From positions 186,001-250,000 of the forward strand of contig PGYB01000002.1 in assembly GCA_002839445.1 (NCBI GenBank): 64,000 nt of DNA, given 5' to 3'. The notes beneath the pieces are model-generated. The model did no database searches, was not told the DNA's origin, and was given only the letters and a program-made list of their open reading frames with translations. The position numbers were made by a program, and so were the translations under genes. This document shows positions 9,615 to 16,643 of the stretch, in pieces. How positions within the stretch are numbered: position 1 is the first letter of the stretch; the number at the start of each line of letters is the position of its first letter. Source of the DNA: Candidatus Riflebacteria bacterium HGW-Riflebacteria-1 (GTDB lineage: Bacteria > Muiribacteriota > Ozemobacteria > Ozemobacterales > Ozemobacteraceae).

Positions 9615-10880
9615 ATGAGACTGATTCTGACAGTTGTATTTCTGGTTGTTGCTGTTTTCTTTTCTGGCACCGTTTTTGCCCAGATGTCTTTGCCGCAACC
9701 CGTCGATAATTCTGACCTGATAACTCCGGTTAATGCGCAACCATTGTCAATAGAGGCGGTTGCCCGTCGTCGTGGCTTTCTTCTTGACGAACCATCAAGA
9801 AATCTGATCGTTTTTGCCAGTACCGGCATTGTCGGCGCTTCAGCAGCTCTTTATGAGCGCTGTGTGCCTCGCCGCCGCATTCACAGTCAGTGGCAGGGGC
9901 TTGAGACAGTTTACCCGTCGATGACGCGCTCTGTTAAGGGCAGTTCGCAAAGCCTTCTGCAACTGTTCGCCAGCATGGGGCGGCGTCTCGGTATGGTAGC
10001 AGATGATAATTTCCTTCTTCCTGGCTTTATTCAGAGCCAGTCCAAGCAGCAGACTGTTGATCTGGCAAATTTTCATCTTGCGCTGAGTTTTTCGGGCGAG
10101 AAAGATGCCGAAAAGCGTGCTGCCATCATTAATGCTATCTCAGGCAGTTCGTTGCCGGCCGCGTTGACGTTTGCAGATCTCGAAAGACTTTTTACCCAGA
10201 AAAGCTCACGCATTGCCGGTTGTTTTTACGGGCCGGTCAAGTCGACAGGCACCACTGCCAGCCGTGAGCCTGGTTTTGCCGAACTGGTTTCTTCGGCAGT
10301 CAGTCGCCTGTCGGTAGCCCGCGAAGGTTTCTTTCTTACGGTGAACTACAGGTCTGTTGCTGAAGCCCGCAATAAAAACTATTTCTGGCAGATGCTCGAA
10401 CACAAGAAAATTCAGGATAACATTTTGCAGCAGCTTGTCGCTTTTGTGCATGGGCGAAGAGATACCCTGCTGCTGGTAGTAGATGAGCCCGAAGCGGGCA
10501 GCTGGTCGATCGGTCAGAATTTTGCCCCGGACGTTTTTGTCGCTGACCTGAAAAAAATACCCGATGTGATGAGTGCTCTCGCCAGTAAACCAGCTGATGC
10601 TGCTGCTATTCTTGGCAAGTTTTATGACGGCTTCATGTTTCCGGTAGATGAGATACTGGTTGCCCTGAATAGCGGTAACACTGATATTGCCATGGCTCTG
10701 ATTGAACAGGGACTCAATCGCGCCCATCAGGTGAGCTTTACCAGCCATGCCAGTGAACTTGCCAATGCTGGCATGACAATCTTTACTCTGGGTAGAAATG
10801 CCGAGATGTTTTTTGGACTCAGCTCCTTTGAAGATTTTTATCGCCGCCTGCTCAGCTGTGTCAGGCTACCGAACGAGTAG
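9615..10880 (+). CDS. Exported alkaline-phosphatase-fold protein lacking catalytic residues (pseudoenzyme)
   Basis: This 421-residue protein has a signal peptide cleaved after about VFA (residue 22). Several segments line up with the alkaline phosphatase fold. SRNLIVFAS near residue 60 matches the first strand, where the family has NVILFIGDG. FFLTVNYRSVAEARNKN (about residue 238) sits where the family has a metal-binding GGRIDHAHH-like segment. DTLLLVVDEPEAGSW (about 285) replaces the VTADHETGG segment. The metal-binding Asp/His residues and the Asp-Ser-Ala nucleophile motif are not visible. I infer an inactive relative, perhaps a binding protein. It has a strong GGAGG site and starts an operon with the 10911 gene and acylphosphatase. 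The homology rests on motif reading alone. Confidence 0.6.
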   Translation: MRLILTVVFLVVAVFFSGTVFAQMSLPQPVDNSDLITPVNAQPLSIEAVARRRGFLLDEPSRNLIVFASTGIVGASAALYERCVPRRRIHSQWQGLETVYPSMTRSVKGSSQSLLQLFASMGRRLGMVADDNFLLPGFIQSQSKQQTVDLANFHLALSFSGEKDAEKRAAIINAISGSSLPAALTFADLERLFTQKSSRIAGCFYGPVKSTGTTASREPGFAELVSSAVSRLSVAREGFFLTVNYRSVAEARNKNYFWQMLEHKKIQDNILQQLVAFVHGRRDTLLLVVDEPEAGSWSIGQNFAPDVFVADLKKIPDVMSALASKPADAAAILGKFYDGFMFPVDEILVALNSGNTDIAMALIEQGLNRAHQVSFTSHASELANAGMTIFTLGRNAEMFFGLSSFEDFYRRLLSCVRLPNE

Positions 10881-10910
10881 TATTCTCTTTCTGACAGGAG
10901 TTTTACAAGA

Positions 10911-12794
10911 ATGCAGCAGTTCGTTTCACTATACCAGGCTGATATGGCGGGTGGCGAAACCCGCAGCGACCTGGCCAGAGTGCCTGAATTCGTTAAATCA
11001 TGCCCAGACGGAGCGTATCGCAGTCTTTTTTTCAGCAGTGAGCAGACTGGAGCCCTGTATGGTCCAATGGTCATCACTTTTGCGGTGCGTAAGGCCCGCG
11101 ATCTTCTGTTTGAGGGTTGCGATTACTCCGGTATCGAAATTCAGCTGGAGATTGGTGGTCGCCGCCTGCCGCAGCTACCGTCCGTCAGCGAACTTGAGCG
11201 CTTGCTGACGGCTGAAGACTGTCTGATTCTGATTAATGGTAATCAGTACAAGCCGGCAACCGAAGTTTTGGGTTTTCAGCAGGTTTATGATGACTCGGTA
11301 AAGTGCATCGAATCACTCAAACGTTTTGGCATTCCCCAGGAAACCATGTCGATCTACGCCACCCCTGAAGAAATCAGTCTTGAGATTCATGCCGGCGTTC
11401 TCGGCTTAGAGGGCAGTGAAGACCTCGATAAGAGTTATTACCGCCTTCTTGGCGCGGTTGCCGATATCAAGGAATCCAGCGGTCGGGCAGTGAAGACCTC
11501 GATAAGAACTGTGGTCGCGCATTCGTGCCAGAAAGACTACAGAGTGCTTTTGCCGGGCAGCAATCATCCTTCGCTGCATCGGCCACGTGTCAGCGTGGGC
11601 TCTTCGCATTTTGCCTATGGTATAGCGGCTTTTTCTGATTTCTGCAGCAAAAAGCGAACTCCGCAGGAGAGTCTGCAGGAAACATTGAATTGGGTAAAGT
11701 TTGTGCAGACTCCTCTGCCGCCGGTGCCCGGTCTGGCCGACAAAATCAGGCAGCTGCCGCTGCCGCCATGGCCTGGCAACAGCAGAAAAGGCGGAAAAAC
11801 TGCCGGGGCAGCCAAAGATTCTTCTGCCGGAAAAGCCTTCAGCGGCCGGTTCCAACCGCTCAAATCCGAACTGCTTGACAGTATGGCGTGGCTCAAAGAG
11901 CAGCCAAAAGCGATAGCGTCAATTTCTGCCGGGCTCGATAAATCTCTGGGTGGCGGCTGGACCTCTGGCGCCGTGCATCTGCTGCTTGGCCCGCGTGAAA
12001 GCGGCAAAGCCAGTCTGCTGTTGCAGCAGGCGCTGGCTTCGCAAAAGAACATGTCGGTACTTTATGTTTCGTATGAGCATGGCTTGCGCGAGTTCGCGGC
12101 CAGGGCTGTCGCGTGTACTGGCGTCGTAAATCTCTCTGACCTGCTGGCGCAATTGCAGTCTGGTGCTAACGCCGAACAGGCACGCAAAGTCTACGCTGCT
12201 GCTCTCGAAAAGTTTGCTGACGCTATTGGTGAAAACCTGATATTTTCTGGAGTTGAGGCTAATCGCGGCGAGTTTGCCGCTTCTGAGCTGCAGCAGCTGG
12301 TGGCAATGTTGCCGGCCGATCGTGAAAAACTGATTCTGGTAGAATCAGTTAATGAAGCTGATCTGACTGCTGATCTGGGCGAAAACATGCGAATTTTGCG
12401 CGAATTAACCGCAGGTGGTAGTGTTTCGGTTGTCATGTCGGTGCATGCAGAGGCAAAATGCGGCAAACGTCCGCATTTTATCGAAGAAGACGATCTTGCC
12501 ATGCTGACCAGGTATCAACGCTATTGTGACTCTCTGCTGCTGATGCTTTCTGAAAAGGTTAATCTGCGTCGTTTTGTTGCCATGTTGAAAGGGCAAATAG
12601 ATGCCCAGGTGGTGAGCAGTCTTGAGCAGAGAGCTCTGCAACTGGCTGGTGGCAAGCGATTTAAGACTGATACCTATTCGTTGCTTCGACTGCTGCACAG
12701 CCGAAATGGCCGCCGTGATACTTTGTTGTATCTTTACCAGCCTGATCTGGTCAGGCTTTTTGAGCTGGCGTCGATCGCCATGACAAGGAGCTGA
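10911..12794 (+). CDS. Primase-like (AEP) domain fused to a RecA/DnaB-like ATPase domain, catalytic motifs altered
   Basis: A 627-residue, apparently cytoplasmic protein. Residues 1-260 resemble archaeo-eukaryotic primases: YRSLFFSSE, then GPMVITFAV where the family has an acidic hDhD strand, then IYATPEEISLEIHAGVLGL where it has SGxGxHxEI, then KDYRVLLPGSNHP, like the family's RLPGSxHP. The acidic and Ser/His catalytic residues appear lost. After a basic, Ala/Ser-rich linker (about 275-320), residues 330-627 resemble DnaB/RadA/KaiC: GLDKSLGGGWTSG, then GPRESGKA in place of Walker A (final Ser/Thr is Ala), VLYVSYEHG, and LILVES in place of Walker B (Glu for Asp). AGGAG lies 10 nt before the ATG. 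It could be a non-catalytic DNA- or nucleotide-binding scaffold. Confidence 0.55.
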   Translation: MQQFVSLYQADMAGGETRSDLARVPEFVKSCPDGAYRSLFFSSEQTGALYGPMVITFAVRKARDLLFEGCDYSGIEIQLEIGGRRLPQLPSVSELERLLTAEDCLILINGNQYKPATEVLGFQQVYDDSVKCIESLKRFGIPQETMSIYATPEEISLEIHAGVLGLEGSEDLDKSYYRLLGAVADIKESSGRAVKTSIRTVVAHSCQKDYRVLLPGSNHPSLHRPRVSVGSSHFAYGIAAFSDFCSKKRTPQESLQETLNWVKFVQTPLPPVPGLADKIRQLPLPPWPGNSRKGGKTAGAAKDSSAGKAFSGRFQPLKSELLDSMAWLKEQPKAIASISAGLDKSLGGGWTSGAVHLLLGPRESGKASLLLQQALASQKNMSVLYVSYEHGLREFAARAVACTGVVNLSDLLAQLQSGANAEQARKVYAAALEKFADAIGENLIFSGVEANRGEFAASELQQLVAMLPADREKLILVESVNEADLTADLGENMRILRELTAGGSVSVVMSVHAEAKCGKRPHFIEEDDLAMLTRYQRYCDSLLLMLSEKVNLRRFVAMLKGQIDAQVVSSLEQRALQLAGGKRFKTDTYSLLRLLHSRNGRRDTLLYLYQPDLVRLFELASIAMTRS

Positions 12795-12798
12795 GCCT

Positions 12799-13089
12799 AT
12801 GGCCGAGAACGAGCTGATAAGAATTCGTCTGCTGGTTCGTGGTCGTGTGCAGGGGGTTGGCTTCAGGCGCTTTGTCTGGCGCGTTGCTCAGTCATTACCG
12901 ATCGGTGGCTGGGTAAAAAACCAGCCAGAAGGAAGCGTCGAAATAGAGGCCTGTGGTGCGATTGGGCATATAGGCCACTTCATATCGGATGTCCGTGCGG
13001 GAAGTTTTCTGTCGCGGGTTGATGAAATCGAAGAACTGCGCCGCGAAAAATTGAACCAGATGCCCGATGCTGTCTTCGAGATCAGGTAA
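12799..13089 (+). CDS. acyP: Acylphosphatase
   Basis: This 96-residue enzyme hydrolyses acyl phosphates such as carbamoyl- or 1,3-bisphosphoglyceryl phosphate. The signature GRVQGVGFRRFV (residues about 14-25) carries the phosphate-binding loop and catalytic Arg, and GGWVKNQPEGSVE (about 36-48) carries the catalytic Asn. The length is usual for the family. The start lies four bases after the stop of the upstream fusion gene, with AAGGAG eight bases ahead, so it is co-transcribed as the last gene of the operon. Its link to the two probable pseudoenzymes upstream is unexplained. Confidence 0.95.
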   Translation: MAENELIRIRLLVRGRVQGVGFRRFVWRVAQSLPIGGWVKNQPEGSVEIEACGAIGHIGHFISDVRAGSFLSRVDEIEELRREKLNQMPDAVFEIR

Positions 13090-13150
13090 ATTCAAGGGTT
13101 TTAAGTCGTTTGTCACACATGAGTTAAAGAATTATACCAATTCTAGTTGT

Positions 13151-13444
13151 TTCGTTCGTAACTACCTTCGGCATTATTCAATTGTGCGTTTTCTCGTGCT
13201 CGTGCTCGCACCTTGGCGCGCCGACCCGGGGAGCCCTTCGGGATAGACTGCTCTAACGGCTAGCCACTCCCGGTTAAGGACTGCGGGATACGTGGTTCTA
13301 ATGGCTAAAGGCCACAAGAGCCACCTAAAGAGCAGCCAAATCCTCGGGCGCCGGCACTAGCGCATCCTGCGTGTCGTAATCGTAATCGTCATCGCTGGCA
13401 ATTACAATGGCTACTTTTGTGTCAAGTCTTTGGCTGTGAACGAA
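13151..13444. repeat. Gene-free element with nested inverted repeats between convergent genes
   Basis: The 410 bases between acyP and the next gene (13090-13499) hold no convincing reading frame. Short inverted repeats are nested within it: TTCGTTC at 13151-13157 with GAACGAA at 13438-13444, and CTGCTCT at 13248-13254 with AGAGCAG at 13329-13335. The GC-rich core holds the palindromes GGCGCGCC (13215-13222) and GGCGCC (13347-13352). Two six-base-periodic tracts occur, TCGTGC-type at 13194-13209 and TCGTAA-type at 13374-13394. This could be a miniature mobile element, a degraded insertion or a structured RNA. Confidence 0.4.
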
Positions 13445-13499
13445 TCATTTGTGAATAGTATTAGATCCAAGGTATTGCTCATGCCGGGCTCTCGGCAGA

Positions 13500-13763
13500 T
13501 CAGTTCAAAAAGGTTCTTTTGTCGATTTGCTGGAGCGCCTTTTTGACTGCCTCTTTGACGCGGTAGTCGGGGTCTTCCCGGTGCAGAATAAGCAGTCTCT
13601 GCGCTTCGGCAGTTGCAACCTCTGCCAGCTTGTTCGCAGCGTTAATTCTTACTTCCGGGTCAGTGGACTTGAGATCTTTGGCGTATTTGGCTTCGCTTGA
13701 TTTACCAAGACAGCCACTTATCAGCAGCGATGCCATACATAAAACCAGTAAAAACTTTCTCAT
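13500..13763 (-). CDS. Small lipoprotein with HEAT-like repeat
   Basis: This 87-residue protein has a lipoprotein signal peptide with lipobox LISGC (Cys18). The mature part has two helical HEAT/PBS-like units: DPEVRINAANKLAEVA and DPDYRVKEAVKKALQQI. It is predicted to be a membrane-attached helical adaptor. A strong AGGAGGT lies five bases before the ATG. It follows the B3/B4-domain gene by 21 bases and is probably the last gene of that transcript. Function unknown. Confidence 0.75.
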   Translation of the reverse strand: MRKFLLVLCMASLLISGCLGKSSEAKYAKDLKSTDPEVRINAANKLAEVATAEAQRLLILHREDPDYRVKEAVKKALQQIDKRTFLN

Positions 13764-13784
13764 AATACCTCCTGAACACTAACA

Positions 13785-14465
13785 CTAAGGAGCTGCGTTA
13801 AGTATAGCGCTTTCGAGTTCTCTTGCACCAGTTTCTTTTTTGAGCAGCAGCATGTAACGGTCAAGCATACGCTGCAGATCCTCTTCAGAAGTGATGTTGC
13901 CTGAACTGTAAATAACTACCGCAATATTTGTGCTTTCTTCAAAGACCTTGGTTGCCTGTGAGTCTTTGACCGGACTGCCTACTGCAGCAAGGTCTGCGCC
14001 CTGTCTGGCGACGACAAGCAGTTTTTTAAGCGACAGCAGTTGCCCCTCGCGGTTGAAGACATATGACTCATCGTCGAAGCCGACGCGCAGGCAAAGATCA
14101 TAGCCTGACTTGTCGAGGTCAAAAGTGCTTATTGGCAGATGAGACAGCAGTGAGAAGTGATTGTTTATATCGACGACATTGTTGATGAAATTAAAGCTGC
14201 CCCGGTTTTGCAGATCCTTGAAGAGGAACTCTGACGCCGGTCTGCTGCGACCTGACGGGTGAAACCCGAATGTTTTTAGCAGGCTTCTGATGCCCTTTTG
14301 CATGTGATCAGGGTAAATGCAGTCAGGAGAGATGAACTTGCCGACTTCTGAACTGATCTGTTCGCGATACTGTGGCGATGAAGGTTTTACGGTGACGCCA
14401 CGGGCTTCAATAAGTCCGACGCGAAGGTTGGCCGGCGGCAGCGATATGACGAGACTGGTTTGCAT
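13785..14465 (-). CDS. B3/B4 (tRNA-binding) domain-containing protein
   Basis: This 226-residue protein resembles stand-alone B3/B4 domains, related to the editing-type domain of the phenylalanyl-tRNA synthetase beta chain. Family-like features are IRSLLKTFGFHPSGRSRPASE (about residues 58-78, read in two parts), the segment INNVVDINNHFSLLSHLPIS and the strand YDLCLRVG. Such proteins are suspected to bind or proofread aminoacyl-tRNA or amino acids, but the role of free-standing forms is mostly unproven. AGGA lies about 9 nt before the ATG. It sits between the MurC-like ligase and the small lipoprotein, all on the minus strand. Confidence 0.75.
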   Translation of the reverse strand: MQTSLVISLPPANLRVGLIEARGVTVKPSSPQYREQISSEVGKFISPDCIYPDHMQKGIRSLLKTFGFHPSGRSRPASEFLFKDLQNRGSFNFINNVVDINNHFSLLSHLPISTFDLDKSGYDLCLRVGFDDESYVFNREGQLLSLKKLLVVARQGADLAAVGSPVKDSQATKVFEESTNIAVVIYSSGNITSEEDLQRMLDRYMLLLKKETGARELESAILNAAP

Positions 14466-14478
14466 GGGCAGATTTTCC

Positions 14479-14507
14479 TGTGATGTATTTTACCTTAAAA
14501 TATCACA
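14479..14507. other. Inverted repeat in the murC-like/B3/B4 gap
   Basis: TGTGATGTATTTTA and TAAAATATCACA form an imperfect palindrome about 14 bp upstream of the B3/B4 start codon. It may be an operator or a weak hairpin. The arms resemble CRP half-sites but the spacing is wrong for one. Confidence 0.3.
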
Positions 14508-14538
14508 AAGCGATCAATTCTGCATCCTGTTGCCAGCG

Positions 14539-15912
14539 TTAAGATGTGCAGTTCTGGCGGGCAGGCAATTGTTCGAGAATCTGCTGGCAGATAGCATTGA
14601 TGTCTCTGGCACCCATTACCAATACGAGATCGCCGTTGCAGGCTTCGCCGGCAATTCTTCTGACGATTTCATCGCGACTGCCGGTATACCAGGCGTTTTT
14701 AAAGCGTTGCCGCACTGAATTGATAATTTCTTCTGAGCTGATATCGCGGCTGACTGTGCCGCCGCCATAATATATGTCGTCGAGAAACAGAAATTCGTCG
14801 TCGCCGAGGTTGCTGAACACGTCGATGAGATCATCGCGGGTAAAGCTGGTCGGGCCAAAGCCATGCGGTTGATAAACGATGAAGCGGCGCTTTGATGATT
14901 TGCGTGCTGTGGCAATCGCGGCGGCAATCTCTGCCGGATTATGGGCAAAGTCATCGATTACCGTGACGCCGGCGGCGATTCCGACCTTTTCATAGCGTCT
15001 TTTCATACCGGGAAAGGCGGCCAGCGCTTCGGCAATTTCAGCAAGATCAAGTCCGCACATGCTGGCCGCTGCAATCGCGGCCAGAGCGTTCAATACATTA
15101 TGTTCTCCCGGCATTTTGATTACAAAGGGCGTGCCTTTGACAACAAAGCTGGCGGTATCATTGTCGATATGAACGTTTTCTGCCCGCCAGTCAGAATCTG
15201 CTGTAAAACCGTAGGTCTGCACAGGTCTGCTGCATGATTTTTTGAGCTGCATTGCCTGCTCGTCCTGGGCGCAAACCAGTCGAAATTCCGATGTATTGCT
15301 GAAAAAGCCGGCAAAAAGCTCGTGCAGCTCGGGTAGGCTCTTGTGATCGCGTGAGATATTGGTGACCAGAGACAACCATGGCCGGTATTTGACGATTGAG
15401 CCGTCTGATTCGTCGGCTTCGATGACGAAGTGCGGGCCGGTTCCTCTGAATGCGTTGGTGTCGAGGCCTGAAATAATACCGCCTACCGCACAGGAAGGTT
15501 CTTTGCCGCCGTATTTGAGTATCCACGCGATGAGTCCGGTTGTGGTGGTTTTGCCGGCGGTTCCGCCAACGGCGATACCTTTTTTCTCATTAAACATCAT
15601 GGCCAGAAGATCTGAACGCATCATCTGTTCGATGCCAAGGCGTTCGGCGGCCAGAATATCCGGCACCTGATTTTCGACGGCAGTCGATTTGACAACTTTG
15701 AATTCATTGGCTTTAAGGCCGGCTTCCTGCATAAACTGCTGAGGCCCGTTGCCATCCTGAAGGTAGATTCTAACGCCAATTTCGCGCAGGCGTCGGCAGT
15801 AGTCGCCGTCGAGGTTGCGGTCAGAGCCGGCCACTTTGCAACCTGCGTTGTGCAGAATTTTGGCGAGTCCGCTCATCCCCATGCCGCCGATTCCTACAAA
15901 AAATGCGTTCAT
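14539..15912 (-). CDS. murC: MurC-like Mur ligase (UDP-N-acetylmuramate--L-alanine ligase family)
   Basis: This 457-residue protein has the three Mur ligase domains. The N-terminal Rossmann motif is VGIGGMGMSGLA (residues about 6-17). The ATP-binding loop reads GGTAGKTTTTGL (about 115-126), EADESDGS follows near residue 167, and the C-terminal domain has DDFAHNPAEI (about 323). MurC adds L-Ala to UDP-MurNAc in the cytoplasm. In typical MurC and Mpl enzymes the loop is GTHGKTTT and the later motif has HHP or GHHP; here the first His is Ala and the second is Asn. It is away from other division/cell-wall genes. MurC is the best call; an Mpl-like recycling ligase or a paralogue is possible. GGAGG lies 7 nt before the ATG. 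Confidence 0.8.
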   Translation of the reverse strand: MNAFFVGIGGMGMSGLAKILHNAGCKVAGSDRNLDGDYCRRLREIGVRIYLQDGNGPQQFMQEAGLKANEFKVVKSTAVENQVPDILAAERLGIEQMMRSDLLAMMFNEKKGIAVGGTAGKTTTTGLIAWILKYGGKEPSCAVGGIISGLDTNAFRGTGPHFVIEADESDGSIVKYRPWLSLVTNISRDHKSLPELHELFAGFFSNTSEFRLVCAQDEQAMQLKKSCSRPVQTYGFTADSDWRAENVHIDNDTASFVVKGTPFVIKMPGEHNVLNALAAIAAASMCGLDLAEIAEALAAFPGMKRRYEKVGIAAGVTVIDDFAHNPAEIAAAIATARKSSKRRFIVYQPHGFGPTSFTRDDLIDVFSNLGDDEFLFLDDIYYGGGTVSRDISSEEIINSVRQRFKNAWYTGSRDEIVRRIAGEACNGDLVLVMGARDINAICQQILEQLPARQNCTS

Positions 15913-16010
15913 GCGATTGCCTCCAGAAATACGTTAACCGGGGATTCTATCAGTCCCCGGTTATACTATCGTCACAATGCAATCAGCTCATTAACGCTGC
16001 GTAACAACCG

Positions 16011-16643
16011 TCATGGCTCAGTTGAGAATGTGTAGTTGCGCGAAATGTTGCGAGCTGATGCAAGATTGTAGCGGCTGGCGACAACCCTGAAATGATAGGT
16101 CGTTGCTGGCTGCAGGCTGTATAGCTGGATTCTGTGCCGCGTTTTCAGCTCGGTGGTCGCGTAACTTGAATAGCCGTAAAGCTCGTTGTTGCCGAATTCA
16201 ATGTAGCCGTCAGATTCAATGTCGGTTTCCCATTCGATTATTGCCGAAGTAGAATAAACCAGAGGCACCGACACCGCAGTGATCTGGGGAACTGGCACAA
16301 TGTCGGTATCGAGCACAGTCACCGTCATGTTGTTATCGACCTGAACACCACGCCTGATAAGAGTTATGCTGCCGGCAGAAGTCTGCATGTGCAGGCTGTA
16401 AATGCCGCTGGCCACTCGTGCAGAAAAGCGTCCCTCGCTGTCTGTGGGAATGAGAAACTCTACGTCGCTGCTCTTTGCAATAATATGACTATTGGCAGCG
16501 GCACTGAATTTGCCAGCGATGACGCCGGAACTGTCAGGGCTGCCATGACTGGCAAGGCAGCCCTGCAGCGTGGCCATCATCAGCACAGCGACCAGAGCGC
16601 TCAAAACATATTTGCAGGCTTGCGTGTGCAGAGTTTTATACAT
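16011..16643 (-). CDS. Lipoprotein with carboxypeptidase-regulatory-like and fibronectin III-like domains
   Basis: This 210-residue lipoprotein has an N-terminal signal with lipobox LQGC (Cys29). Residues about 40-105 form a carboxypeptidase-regulatory-like beta sandwich (PTDSEGRFSARVASGIYSL). Residues about 115-208 resemble an FN3 or purple acid phosphatase N-terminal-type domain (SAIIEWETDIESDGYIEFG, LQPATTYHFRVVA). The start overlaps the stop of the upstream FecR gene by one base (TGATG) and has AGGAG before it. It is the third gene of an operon with a beta-barrel protein. It is likely a membrane-attached adhesive or scaffold protein; the partner is unknown. Confidence 0.8.
   Translation of the reverse strand: MYKTLHTQACKYVLSALVAVLMMATLQGCLASHGSPDSSGVIAGKFSAAANSHIIAKSSDVEFLIPTDSEGRFSARVASGIYSLHMQTSAGSITLIRRGVQVDNNMTVTVLDTDIVPVPQITAVSVPLVYSTSAIIEWETDIESDGYIEFGNNELYGYSSYATTELKTRHRIQLYSLQPATTYHFRVVASRYNLASARNISRNYTFSTEP

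Noticed and set aside
13374..13394. Short tandem hexamers considered as a CRISPR remnant
   Set aside because: Units are six bases without spacers; no cas gene is in the window.
14479..14507. TGTGA...TCACA palindrome considered as a CRP site
   Set aside because: The gap between half-sites is far longer than the six bases CRP needs; kept only as an unexplained inverted repeat.
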